Of a stretch of 64,000 bases of DNA, positions 37,979-42,582 are shown one piece after another. The number at the start of each line of letters is the position of its first letter. Positions within the stretch are counted from its first letter, which is position 1. The notes under the pieces were generated by a model. That model had not been told where the DNA came from. It saw nothing but the letters and a program-made list of their open reading frames with translations, and searched no databases. Location of the stretch: the NCBI RefSeq assembly GCF_964355755.1, contig NC_092670.1, positions 34,089,795 to 34,153,794 on the forward strand, given 5' to 3'. The position numbers and the translations under genes are program-made. The DNA is from Antedon mediterranea. Taxonomy: Eukaryota; Echinodermata; Crinoidea; Comatulida; Antedonidae.

Positions 37979-38901
37979 AGCAGACAGTCCGAGTTAGAGT
38001 CTCATTCTGACAGATTTCCTCATCTTTATCGTTTCAAATTAATTAATTAAATTTCAGTATATCACCGGGCGGTTTAGAATTAATGTTCTTTTCCTGATGT
38101 GTTTATATATATAAAAGTATCTCTTCGGAGATCCCGCCTCGTGAATTAAAATACTGAAAGATGAGGGAGAATGTGAAAGAGTCGCTATCCAATCGAGTTT
38201 GAACAATACCATGAAGGCCCCAGTGGTCTAATGGTTAGGACAGCTGCATATCAAGCAGACAGTCCGAGTTCGAGTCTCGGTTGGGGCAGATGTCCGCATC
38301 TTTATCGTTTAAAATTAATTAAATGTCAGTATATCACCGGGCGGTTTAGAATTAATGTTCTTTGCCTGATGTGTTTATATATATATATACAGTACATATA
38401 TATATACACTGTATATGTCACTACTACTACTACTTTTATTGTTATTTCTTATTAATGCAGTATTAGATCCGTGTGGCAGTAATCCATGTCTCAACGGTGG
38501 AGTTTGCATTAATAATGGTACCGACTATTCCTGTGTCTGTACACACGAATATGATGGAGATAACTGCCAGCAAGGTAACGTACAAAACCAGATAAACATT
38601 ATTATATTAATATTTACATAGCTTTCTGTACTTCACAAAGTGCATTTACTGGAGGTTACAGTAATTAAAATCTAGTAAAATATGGTGGAAAAAAAGAAGA
38701 AAGAAAAGAAAAAAGTTTTTTCGAATGTGTCCCCAAATCTATCAATAGTGTCTCAGTCTTTAACTTCAATACCATTCTAAAGTTTACATTGCATTACATG
38801 TTGAGAATAGTTGTGCTCTACAGACCTCTCTTGCCGACTAAATGTTTTTGCATGTGATTCTTTTCTTATTAGAAGTTGCCGAACGCGACCAGACGACCTA
38901 G
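1296..38901 (+). CDS. Gene 1: type II membrane mucin-like protein with SEA, 11 EGF and 2 Frizzled CRD domains (22 exons)
   Basis: My splice model joins 1296-1328, 17937-18150, 21029-21121, 26205-26305, 27632-27699, 30026-30204, 30487-31245, 31383-31505, 31953-32063, 32304-32432, 32552-32849, 33302-33459, 33794-33922, 34205-34342, 34561-34968, 35302-35412, 35883-36014, 36904-37011, 37220-37354, 37550-37666, 38461-38574 and 38873-38901. The total is 3,687 nt (1,228 codons plus stop), and every junction has GT-AG ends and matching phase. Approximate residues: cytoplasmic 1-58, membrane 59-81, SEA 114-228, Thr-rich 230-482, EGF1-3 483-603, Frizzled 1 604-755, EGF4-5 756-844, Frizzled 2 845-980, EGF6-11 981-1219, tail 1220-1228. 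The basic stretch before the membrane segment and the lack of a signal peptide indicate type II topology. Corin is also type II with two Frizzled domains, but no protease, LDLR or SRCR module is visible here. Likely role (inference): a shed cell-surface receptor or decoy. No orthologue recognised. The first and last exons are the least certain parts. Confidence 0.82.
5264..5285. repeat. Poly-C tract (22 C)
   Basis: A homopolymer of about 22 C sits in a C-rich context. Length may be unreliable in assembly. Confidence 0.9.
5758..5872 (+). repeat. Interspersed repeat family 1, partial copy
   Basis: It shares TAGTCTGGGTT and then TAAATATTTTGGCA with TATGACGTTTCATA, in the same order as copies at 9857-10016 and 22676-22843. 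It is truncated on the right. Class unknown. Confidence 0.6.
6660..6775 (+). repeat. Direct repeat of about 70 bp
   Basis: CGGCACCC(C)AAAACAGT followed by TGCGGTTA occurs twice, at about 6677 and 6740. Confidence 0.6.
6805..6912. repeat. Imperfect inverted repeat (hairpin)
   Basis: TTCACGGAACGGAAGACGGC near 6821 pairs with GCCGTCTTCCGGTTCGTGAA near 6885. A central TTCAATAATT / AATAATTGAA also pairs. It is probably a small non-autonomous element; no clear target duplication was found. Confidence 0.6.
7165..7705 (+). repeat. Tandem repeat, three units of about 155-190 bp
   Basis: Each unit contains TTTATAGTC or TTAATAGTC, then ACAAATGTCAAATATCG (or near it), a CACGATTT segment and GTGTACC with CTTACTTCATA. 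The third unit is the most diverged. Confidence 0.7.
9857..10016 (+). repeat. Interspersed repeat family 1, full copy
   Basis: It runs from GTAGTCTGGGTTCCAG to ACAGACTTGGGGCAAGTCTA. Another full copy is at 22676-22843, partial copies are at 5758-5872 and about 60700-60790, and a reverse-strand copy is at about 26000-26160. Class unknown. Confidence 0.65.
11170..11295 (+). mobile_element. MITE, TA-target family (partial)
   Basis: It contains CTACACTATCAAACTTTATG and later CCATATTTGGGCATATCA, as in the better copies at 31686-31852 and 41045-41180. The right terminus is lost. Confidence 0.55.
11797..12063. repeat. C-rich minisatellite, ACTACCCCC unit
   Basis: Units of 14-16 bp such as GGACAACTACCCCC are repeated about 17 times with drift. 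The same unit in the opposite orientation forms the array at 13190-14294. A poly-C run follows at 12065-12081. Confidence 0.85.
12138..12590. mobile_element. Foldback/MITE element with 9-bp target duplication
   Basis: GTTTTTAAC flanks both ends (12138-12146 and 12582-12590). The element (12147-12581) starts GGGTGTTTCGAAACTAGAGA and ends with its reverse complement; arms of about 55 bp extend through GACCCGAGACC-type repeats. The interior (about 12210-12527) is a 22-bp minisatellite, CCCTTTTCGTATATTAGGGT plus CT, about 14 copies. There is no coding capacity. A 9-bp duplication with long arms would suit a Mutator-like source, but the class is not proven. Confidence 0.8.
13190..14294. repeat. 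G-rich minisatellite with about 220-bp higher-order unit
   Basis: Basic units are GGGGGTAGTTGTCC and GGGGTAATTGTCC. Between 13.26 and 14.06 kb a higher-order block recurs, marked by GATTATTTGCCCTCGGAG-like segments near 13296, 13511, 13734 and 13954 (spacings about 215, 223 and 220). It is the reverse orientation of the array at 11797-12063. Long G runs could form quadruplexes. Confidence 0.85.
14568..14722. mobile_element. MITE of the GGTTCCCACTAG family
   Basis: AAGCTTGGTTTCCACTAG at the left and CTTGGGAACCAAGCTT at the right form terminal inverted repeats. The interior has CGCAACGCAAGCGA and the reverse motif. Confidence 0.65.
14848..15058. mobile_element. MITE of the GGTTCCCACTAG family
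   Basis: Termini are AAGCTTGGTTTCCACTA and TCGTGGGAACCAAGCTT, with GACGCAAC motifs inside. Two overlapping open frames here follow from the element and are not genes. Confidence 0.65.
16762..16950 (+). repeat. Minisatellite of about 18-21 bp
   Basis: Units like GACGATGACGTTTATTTC are repeated about ten times with drift. Confidence 0.8.
17937..18150 (+). CDS. Gene 1 exon 2: cytoplasmic tail and transmembrane anchor
   Basis: The acceptor is TTACAG and the donor GTAGGC; the exon runs from phase 0 to phase 1. It encodes a cytoplasmic segment with the NPxF-like motif DNPTF (about residues 18-22) and a strongly basic run KEKKKRRKK, followed at once by about 23 hydrophobic residues (from ILIIACLF to VALAL). 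Basic residues sit on the N-terminal side of the helix, so the positive-inside rule places the N terminus in the cytosol. Together with exon 1 this is the whole intracellular part. Confidence 0.85.
18246..18581. mobile_element. TTAA-family MITE, old copy
   Basis: The left end (TTAA then GATAGATTGCCTCCC) and right end (GGAGGACAATACATCT) match the fresher copies at 47423-47729 and 48536-48857. The right TTAA has decayed. Confidence 0.55.
20088..20248. mobile_element. MITE with TTA target duplication
   Basis: TTA flanks both sides (20085-20087 and 20249-20251). Termini are AAGCTTCGTTCCCACTAG and CTAGTGGGAACCACGCTT. The 3-bp TTA duplication fits PIF/Harbinger-type elements. A half copy follows at 20252-20350. 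Confidence 0.7.
21029..21121 (+). CDS. Gene 1 exon 3: juxtamembrane stalk
   Basis: Acceptor TTTGCAG and donor GTAAGT flank 93 nt, phase 1 to phase 1. The 31 residues are rich in Pro, Ser, Thr and Lys ([12 protein letters not shown], then [10 protein letters not shown]) and have no cysteines. This is a plain extracellular spacer between the membrane and the SEA domain. It is assigned by phase and position rather than similarity. Confidence 0.75.
21796..22042. mobile_element. Two MITEs joined: GGTTCCCA family then TA-family
   Basis: A copy beginning AGTTTGGTTCCCATCTA runs to TTGCATTGCGTCC (about 21905). It is abutted directly by CTACACTATCAAACT, which starts a TA-family MITE ending GTGTAGACAGAGCTTTA. 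Either insertion or recombination joined them. Confidence 0.55.
22676..22843 (+). repeat. Interspersed repeat family 1, full copy
   Basis: It has the same order of motifs as the copy at 9857-10016, with GTAGTCTGGGCTCCAG at the left and ACAGACTTGGAGCAAGTCTA at the right. Confidence 0.65.
23215..24776. repeat. Long CpG-containing interspersed repeat, about 1.5 kb
   Basis: It begins near AACTCGTCACTTTGACGAGT and ends near GGTTATCCTGC...GCGGATAACC. The right half (about 24190-24600) matches 44690-45060 closely, including AATTACTAGAAAAGGCTGGA. A further start-like segment is at about 19225. The 62- and 115-codon frames inside are not supported as genes. Confidence 0.6.
24849..25474. mobile_element. 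TTAA-flanked MITE, second family
   Basis: TTAA lies on each side (24845-24848 and 25475-25478). Termini AGACCCCTTCCCTGC and GTAGGGAATGGGGCT are inverted repeats. It has no coding frame. TTAA duplication points to a piggyBac- or Kolobok-type mover. Confidence 0.65.
26205..26305 (+). CDS. Gene 1 exon 4: first part of SEA domain
   Basis: Acceptor TTACAG and donor GTAAGA; phase 1 to phase 0. The encoded strand [12 protein letters not shown] followed by a helix ending TRKFVLA matches the beta1-helix1 start of SEA domains. The domain continues in the exons at 27632 and 30026. Confidence 0.75.
27632..27699 (+). CDS. Gene 1 exon 5: middle of SEA domain
   Basis: Acceptor TTTGCAG; the donor is GTTAGA, weaker than usual. 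The exon runs from phase 0 to phase 2. It encodes [20 protein letters not shown], a helix-plus-strand segment that leads into the cleavage loop of the next exon. Phases on both sides fit without adjustment. Confidence 0.7.
28033..28975. repeat. 48/45-bp minisatellite, 20 copies
   Basis: The unit is TTTTGTATCTCCATTGAGAT followed by CCAGCCACTGATACCCACAG and CATTGTCA; several copies lack CTC (45 bp). It lies in the intron between the SEA exons at 27632 and 30026. A single reverse-strand unit with the same flanks is at about 48995-49140, so the array grew inside a dispersed element. It is open in several frames on both strands, which explains the repetitive 100-150 codon frames. None of these is a gene. 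Confidence 0.92.
29310..29857. mobile_element. TTAA-family MITE, 548-bp copy
   Basis: TTAA flanks both ends (29306-29309 and 29858-29861). Termini are AGATGTATTGTCCC and GGGACAATACATCT. This is the longest copy in the window. Confidence 0.75.
30026..30204 (+). CDS. Gene 1 exon 6: SEA cleavage loop and C-terminal half
   Basis: Acceptor TATACAG and donor GTATGA; phase 2 to phase 1. The exon opens with [13 protein letters not shown], so residues about 172-176 read GSVVV. In known SEA domains (MUC1 is the best-studied case) the G-S bond in this motif breaks by autoproteolysis during folding, leaving two subunits held together non-covalently. The rest (to SVKLYI) completes the domain. In type II topology the C-terminal subunit would carry the mucin, EGF and Frizzled parts. 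Confidence 0.85.
30487..31245 (+). CDS. Gene 1 exon 7: Thr-rich mucin-like segment
   Basis: Acceptor CCTCAG and donor GTACGT; phase 1 to phase 1; 759 nt encode about 253 residues with no cysteines. The central part is an irregular tandem repeat built from [10 protein letters not shown]-like units (about 30700-30960), followed by TT-rich diverged sequence. Dense Thr/Ser/Pro predicts heavy O-glycosylation and an extended rod between SEA and the first EGF. The repeat is a coding minisatellite of 12-15 bp units and may vary in length between individuals. The long open frames on the opposite strand over 30644-31165 are a by-product of this composition. Confidence 0.85.
31383..31505 (+). CDS. Gene 1 exon 8: EGF domain 1
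   Basis: The exon follows the acceptor TTTCAG and is phase 1 to phase 1. Cysteines appear in EGF order in [12 protein letters not shown], then [12 protein letters not shown]. The donor reads A/GTAAAT. The segment between cysteines 2 and 3 (CLNGGSC) fits the O-fucose consensus C-x4-S/T-C. Confidence 0.85.
31686..31852. mobile_element. MITE with TA target duplication
   Basis: TA flanks both sides. Termini AAGCTCCGTATAGACTATCA and TGTGTAGACAGAGCTT are inverted repeats. The TA duplication suggests a Tc1/mariner-type source. It lies in the intron between EGF 1 and EGF 2 of gene 1. Confidence 0.7.
31953..32063 (+). CDS. Gene 1 exon 9: EGF domain 2
   Basis: Acceptor TTTCTAG, donor GTATAG, phase 1 to phase 1. 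It encodes [12 protein letters not shown] and [12 protein letters not shown], a complete six-cysteine EGF. It carries an O-fucose consensus (CDNGGTC). Confidence 0.87.
32304..32432 (+). CDS. Gene 1 exon 10: EGF domain 3
   Basis: Acceptor CACCTAG, donor GTATGT, phase 1 to phase 1. It encodes [12 protein letters not shown] and [12 protein letters not shown]. It lies directly before the first Frizzled domain and lacks the O-fucose S/T. Confidence 0.87.
32552..32849 (+). CDS. Gene 1 exon 11: Frizzled CRD 1, N-terminal part
   Basis: Acceptor GTTACAG, donor GTATGT, phase 1 to phase 2. About 32 linker residues precede [19 protein letters not shown], the typical CRD opening with cysteines 1 and 2 and the PYNTS-like motif. 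Cysteines 3-6 follow (QSC, RLLC, PEC, SAC). Together with exon 12 the domain has the ten cysteines of the Wnt/lipid-binding fold. Confidence 0.87.
33060..33193. mobile_element. MITE, TA-target family
   Basis: CTACACTATCAACCTTTATG at the left and GATTGTGTAGACAGAACT at the right; it lies in the intron that splits Frizzled CRD 1. Confidence 0.6.
33302..33459 (+). CDS. Gene 1 exon 12: Frizzled CRD 1, C-terminal part
   Basis: Acceptor TTTGTAG, donor GTAAAA, phase 2 to phase 1. It supplies cysteines 7-10 (DYC, NSC, YIC, EVC) of the first CRD and a short linker. The phase-2 intron inside this domain has no counterpart in Frizzled CRD 2, which is a single exon. Confidence 0.83.
33794..33922 (+). CDS. 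Gene 1 exon 13: EGF domain 4
   Basis: Acceptor CTCACAG, donor GTAAGC, phase 1 to phase 1. It encodes [15 protein letters not shown] and [12 protein letters not shown], with an O-fucose consensus. The VDPC start resembles the A-type EGF of gene 2. Confidence 0.87.
34205..34342 (+). CDS. Gene 1 exon 14: EGF domain 5
   Basis: Acceptor TTGTAG; phase 1 to phase 1. It encodes [12 protein letters not shown] and [12 protein letters not shown] followed by an acidic linker. Two in-frame donors exist: GTAGCC after position 34330 and the stronger GTAAGT after 34342. I chose the second; the choice changes only four residues. Confidence 0.83.
34561..34968 (+). CDS. Gene 1 exon 15: Frizzled CRD 2 (complete in one exon)
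   Basis: Acceptor TTTAAAG, donor GTAGGT, phase 1 to phase 1; 408 nt. All ten cysteines are present in CRD spacing: [17 protein letters not shown], then [34 protein letters not shown] closely fits the conserved CRD motif. The Frizzled family uses this fold to bind Wnt palmitoleate. Binding here is inference. Confidence 0.9.
35302..35412 (+). CDS. Gene 1 exon 16: EGF domain 6
   Basis: Acceptor TTTGAAG, donor GTATGT, phase 1 to phase 1. It encodes [12 protein letters not shown] and [12 protein letters not shown]. It is the first of six EGF domains after the second CRD. Confidence 0.85.
35883..36014 (+). CDS. Gene 1 exon 17: EGF domain 7
   Basis: Acceptor GCTTAG, donor GTAAGT, phase 1 to phase 1. 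It encodes [14 protein letters not shown] and [13 protein letters not shown]. The loop between cysteines 3 and 4 is long, as in the B-type EGF of gene 2. Confidence 0.87.
36029..36712 (+). repeat. 41-bp minisatellite, about 17 copies
   Basis: The unit is CTTGTGCTTAAAGGGCAACT followed by CCGGGTTTAACTTCTGAAGTA, with drift. It sits in the intron between EGF 7 and EGF 8 of gene 1, starting about 15 bases after the donor. Confidence 0.92.
36904..37011 (+). CDS. Gene 1 exon 18: EGF domain 8
   Basis: Acceptor TTCCAG, donor GTAAGT, phase 1 to phase 1. It encodes [12 protein letters not shown] and [12 protein letters not shown] with an O-fucose consensus. The preceding intron holds a 41-bp minisatellite. 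Confidence 0.87.
37220..37354 (+). CDS. Gene 1 exon 19: EGF domain 9
   Basis: Acceptor TTTTCAG, donor GTTTGT, phase 1 to phase 1. It encodes [14 protein letters not shown] and [12 protein letters not shown] with an O-fucose consensus. Confidence 0.86.
37550..37666 (+). CDS. Gene 1 exon 20: EGF domain 10
   Basis: Acceptor TTTTCAG, donor GTACTA, phase 1 to phase 1. It encodes [15 protein letters not shown] and [12 protein letters not shown]. The usual NGG between cysteines 2 and 3 is replaced by HHAG. Confidence 0.86.
37930..37975. repeat. (TA)n microsatellite
   Basis: About 20 TA units lie directly before a SINE-related segment. Confidence 0.9.
37978..38118 (+). mobile_element. SINE copy, 5'-truncated
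   Basis: It starts in the anticodon arm of the tRNA-like head (AAGCAGACAGTCCGAGTT) and continues through the same body (TATCACCGGGCGGTTTAGAA). It ends in TATATA, as does the fuller copy at 38217-38395. Confidence 0.75.
38217..38395 (+). mobile_element. tRNA-derived SINE
   Basis: The head (38217-38287) folds as a tRNA: GCCCCAG pairs with TTGGGGC, box A is TGGTCTAATGG, and box B is GTTCGAGTC within the stem GAGTTCGAGTCTC. The anticodon-arm loop is ATATCAA, placing ATC at the anticodon position, which is unlike any normal tRNA. The body and TA-rich tail follow. The element, not a working tRNA gene, is the better reading. Confidence 0.8.
38461..38574 (+). CDS. Gene 1 exon 21: EGF domain 11
   Basis: Acceptor AATGCAG, donor GTAACG, phase 1 to phase 1. 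It encodes [16 protein letters not shown] and [12 protein letters not shown]. It is the last EGF, and it lies just downstream of the SINE copies in the preceding intron. Confidence 0.87.
38873..38901 (+). CDS. Gene 1 exon 22: C-terminal tail and stop
   Basis: After the acceptor TTATTAG the phase-1 frame reads EVAERDQTT and then TAG at 38899-38901. There is no membrane segment or GPI signal, so the C terminus would be extracellular. Gene 2 ends the same way (a last tiny exon of nine residues), which supports this call. Confidence 0.6.
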
Positions 38902-39080
38902 CAATTAAAGATTACGTAAAACGTTTGTAATCATCAATAATACAATCTGCAGCTTCAAGTCTACAAAGGTTTACTTGCCATCGAACGCGACATTTGTTTG
39001 CAGTCGATCTGTTCAAAATTAGCAAAGTGCTAACTGACTACGGAATTTGTAATATAAGGTGTGGAAGTCTTGCGTGCCAA

Positions 39081-39302
39081 GGTGGACACCGCAGCAGATT
39101 ACGCAATGACGATCATTTTGAGTTTGGTGGACACGCAACAGATTACGCAATGACGATCATGTTGAGTTTGGTGGACACGCAACAGATTACGCAATGACGA
39201 TTATGTTGGGTTTGGTGGACACGCAACAGAATACGCAATGACGAACATGTTGAGTTTGGTGGACACGCAACAGATTACGCAATGACGCTCATGTTGAGTT
39301 TG
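39081..39302 (+). repeat. 43-bp minisatellite, 5 copies
   Basis: The unit is GGTGGACACGCAACAGATTA, CGCAATGACGATCATGTTGA, GTTT. It lies in the probable 3' UTR of gene 1. Confidence 0.9.
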
Positions 39303-39663
39303 TGTTAATCTTTGAAATGTAGGACTGCAATCAAGTTTTGTACAGAAGTTAATAATGATTTGCTCGAAAACCTTACAGAATCATGAACCTGCTGGAACCA
39401 CGTATAACGTTTATGTTTTGTTGTATACGTTTGTATTATTAGATCTTGCTATAAGAAATGTGGAACTTTATATAGCATTTTATTATTTATTAGAAGAGTT
39501 TATAGAGAAAGAAATTCCTTTTGTTTGTCCGTCCATTTGAGAAAATATTGTAATAAGTTATACACATGTTAGAGTTTTGAAAATCAACGCCTTGTAATCA
39601 GAAATAGAAAAAACTTTTTAAATAATTTTAACAAGAATAATTTATGTTTTGTAGTGTTTTATG

Positions 39664-39669
39664 AATAAA
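39664..39669 (+). terminator. Polyadenylation signal candidate for gene 1
   Basis: AATAAA occurs about 760 bases after the stop codon and is followed by AT-rich DNA. No other canonical hexamer is seen between the stop and this site. Confidence 0.45.
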
Positions 39670-39761
39670 TTTAAAGCAATTTTAAAACTTAAAAAAGAAT
39701 GTATTTTGTGAAAGAGTTATTACGTATTTATCGTAACACACCCACATGCATTGCGTACTTA

Positions 39762-40073
39762 AGCGTGGTTCCCACTAGTGACGCAACACAAGGACGTAAC
39801 GCAACGCAAGTGAATTGACCAATCACAAGCGATGGCTTATTCGCTTGTGATTGCTAAAGCTTGGTTCCCACTAGCGACGCAACGCAAGGACGTAACGCAA
39901 CGCAAGTGAATTGACCAATCACAAGCGATGGCTTATTCGCTTGTGATTGCTAACTGTCTATAACTTCGCTTGTCATTGGTTAAAACGCAAGCGAATAAGC
40001 CATCGCTTGTGATTGGTCAATTCACTTGCGTTACGTTACGTCCTTGCGTTGCGTCGCTAGTGGGAACCACGCT
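39762..40073. mobile_element. Long inverted-repeat MITE with TTA target duplication
   Basis: TTA flanks both ends (39759-39761 and 40074-40076). Termini AGCGTGGTTCCCACTAG and CTAGTGGGAACCACGCT. The left arm is present twice in tandem (restart near 39858), so one element end has been duplicated internally. Arms hold GACCAATCACAAGCGATGGC and its complement. Confidence 0.8.
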
Positions 40074-41044
40074 TTAATAACAACCTATATTTTAGGTTTC
40101 TGAATCTACAGGGCGCCGGTCGGGACATTGTTAATGATGCCAATGTCCCGAATGAGGATATAACATTGCATGCTATTTGTATGACAATATGCTAGGCCTT
40201 ATAACTACAGCATTGTTTTCTATTGATATTAAAATTTCAGAAAATATAAAAATATCAATAACAGCACCATAGGATGTTATAATATCTTCAGACATAAATC
40301 TAAGGTTTTATATAATTTAACAAAAGTATTTGTATAATATATGCATAGAGGATCAATATGGTGGGCCTGGCCTATAGCAATAACTAAACTGTATCCAGAT
40401 GCAATTGCTAACAGAAGAGGTAACCATAGGCCTAAGCCTACTAGAAATAGTAATTAAAGACACAATAAATAATATTTGACAACAGAAATTGGAAACTTAG
40501 ATAAATAAAAAAAACTAAGCAATATCAAAGTAAAATATATAGTTTTTCGGAAATAGTTTTGGGGGAATATAGTTAGGAGGATAAAGGAAAATTTAGTCTA
40601 GTTGAGAAAAAAAAGCATCAATACACAAATAAATCAGTTCCATTTAAATTTTAAATATTTGGGACACTAAAAACTCAATTGAATGTCGACTTCTGCTTAG
40701 GCCTTTTTAAGTACAGTTTCTTAGGGAAGGATTGTTTATCCAATCTATTCAATAAATTGTCTAAGCAGTATAATGAATAAATTATTTTGAACACTATAAT
40801 TTGTATATATCTTTGTTGTTCAGCAAACGTGTGTTATAAACGGTATCATAATGTGTTAACGATAGCTATTGGCCATGAAGTAGCGTAGTCTGAACTGGGC
40901 GGTGGATTAACGTAAACCAGCATTTACGCTTCGCCGACGACAGACACATGTGATGCCTAAATGATTCGATAAAGTTTGATCAGAATACAACTTCCTTGTT
41001 TGGTAGTGTAGACAGAGCTTAGGAATGTGTCTGAACTTGGACTA

Positions 41045-41180
41045 AAGCCCTGTCTACACTATCAAACTTTATATGCCAAAAAAAGTGATATTCCCATAAT
41101 ATGGACATCATGATGATGTCATATCACTACCATATTTAAGCATATCACTACTATATTTGGTAATTGTGTAGACAGACCTT
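41045..41180. mobile_element. MITE with TA target duplication
   Basis: TA on both sides; termini AAGCCCTGTCTACACTATCA and ATTGTGTAGACAGACCTT. Confidence 0.7.
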
Positions 41181-41433
41181 TAGATTAGAAACTGAAAACC
41201 ATGATCCAATACTCCTATATCTCTTCAATTAATTCATGTTAAATGGAACGGTTGCGTGTTTCAGTAAACACAAAGATAATTCTAAAGATTTCAAAGCAAA
41301 AATACTCCCAATCATAATGTAAATATATTAAAAAATAAAAAGATAACACTCGCATTTGGCTCATCGACCTTAGACGTTTGGTCTTGCATGTTGCCATCAA
41401 GCAAATACGTACAGCCGCAACGTAGAGACATGA

Positions 41434-41603
41434 GGCTCATGGGTTTAGCCAGTGAGCGCTCATAGCCGTTACGCCACTGACCGCCTTGCGTCTTATTATC
41501 GTCTGCGTGCTCTAAGTCAATTTGCATACATATTTACTTTTCCTCCTATACTCGCCAGTGGCGTAACGGCTATGAGCGCTCACTGGCTAAACCCAGAGGC
41601 CCC
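41434..41603. repeat. Inverted repeat with hAT-like ends
   Basis: GTTTAGCCAGTGAGCGCTCA through CCGTTACGCCACTG is mirrored by CAGTGGCGTAACGG through GCTCACTGGCTAAAC, about 66 bases apart. CAGTGGCGTAAC is typical of hAT termini. A related start is at about 62812. Confidence 0.6.
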
Positions 41604-42121
41604 TGAGCAGTGTCCAGAGGAAAAACAAGCATTACAAGAAGTCGAAAAAGGCTAAAAACACTCGCCACTTGGGGGTTCCTAAGCCAGGGGCCTCAAGTGT
41701 CTGTCATAAGTAAACAATGTCCATTCCCAAATTATTAAGGAAAAAGCAGTAAAAACAATTAATATAATTAGAATTTAAATTGCCGGTCAGAGAATGTAAC
41801 AGTTTTTTTGAAAAAGTGAAATCATAGGTTTGTTCGGTCATTTTATCATGGAAGTGAATAACTTTATTAAAACTCCAAAATCTTAATTTTTATGTTTTGC
41901 TGGTGTACAATACATCTTTAAACAAACTTTAAAATTACATTTGAAGTTAAAGTTGCAAAAAATGCAAATACAAAATAAGGAAATGTGTAAACATACAAAT
42001 GTAAAAAAAACAATATGGTTCAATATATGTTAATAAATTTAACAATATTTGGGGCGGATTCAGAAATTAGAAATAAAGAAGAAGTATAAATAGAATATAT
42101 TTTTTAATAATTAAAATATAA

Positions 42122-42144
42122 TTTAATAATAATAATAATTTAAT
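42122..42144 (-). terminator. Possible ATTAAA polyadenylation signals of gene 2
   Basis: Two ATTAAA hexamers (minus strand, 42122-42127 and 42139-42144) lie about 410-430 bases after the stop. They sit in very AT-rich DNA, so the call is weak. A canonical AATAAA appears only at 41873-41878, at the edge of a MITE. Confidence 0.2.
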
Positions 42145-42553
42145 TTTTTTTAATTCTTAACATTTACACGGTGTATATCAACGTGCAAACTACGCACAGA
42201 CACGTGTCTATGACACTTTAAATTAGCTTTAAAACACAATAACACAACCTTGATGAAATAGTCAGATTTCTCAGTAAAAACAGCAACGTAAGTTATATTG
42301 TTCACGTAAAACAAAACACAGTTTAAATGTCTTAATTTTTCAACTTATTTCAATCAAATATATTTCTGTTAGTTAAATATAATTTTAGTCAAAATACTTC
42401 AATTAAATGTTTTTACTAATTGGTAATCTTCTAAACAATGTATACAATTAGGTATTGGAATTTCCAAAACAATAGTTTTCAACAAATTATCATTATAAAT
42501 CTTAGTCTTGTCATTTAACGTTGTTTGACTGCTGTCTAAAAGATGTAGTGTCT

Positions 42554-42582
42554 TCAATTTTCCATACTTATTGGATTTTCAC
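42554..42582 (-). CDS. Gene 2 exon 48: C-terminal tail and stop
   Basis: The acceptor ATCTAG precedes GT, which completes the TGT cysteine codon of exon 47. The frame then reads ENPISMEN and TGA (42554-42556). Completing the split codon is a strong check on the splice choice. No membrane anchor follows. Confidence 0.72.

Larger units (their letters stand above)
38902..39690 (+). other. Probable 3' UTR of gene 1
   Basis: This non-coding stretch lies between the stop and the first AATAAA. It contains a five-copy 43-bp minisatellite (39081-39302). The 61- and 67-codon open frames here are in or next to the repeat and show no domain. Confidence 0.45.
39691..42553. other. Intergenic region between the two convergent genes
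   Basis: No gene seen. It holds the TTA-flanked MITE (39762-40073), a TA-family MITE end near 41000-41021, a full copy at 41045-41180, an inverted repeat at 41434-41603 and the right end of a TTAA-family MITE (to 41917, followed by TTAA). The rest is AT-rich DNA and includes the 3' UTR of gene 2. Confidence 0.6.

Noticed and set aside
38217-38287. Functional tRNA gene
   Set aside because: The anticodon position reads ATC, a second truncated copy lies beside it, and a SINE body with TA tail follows. A SINE head explains it better.
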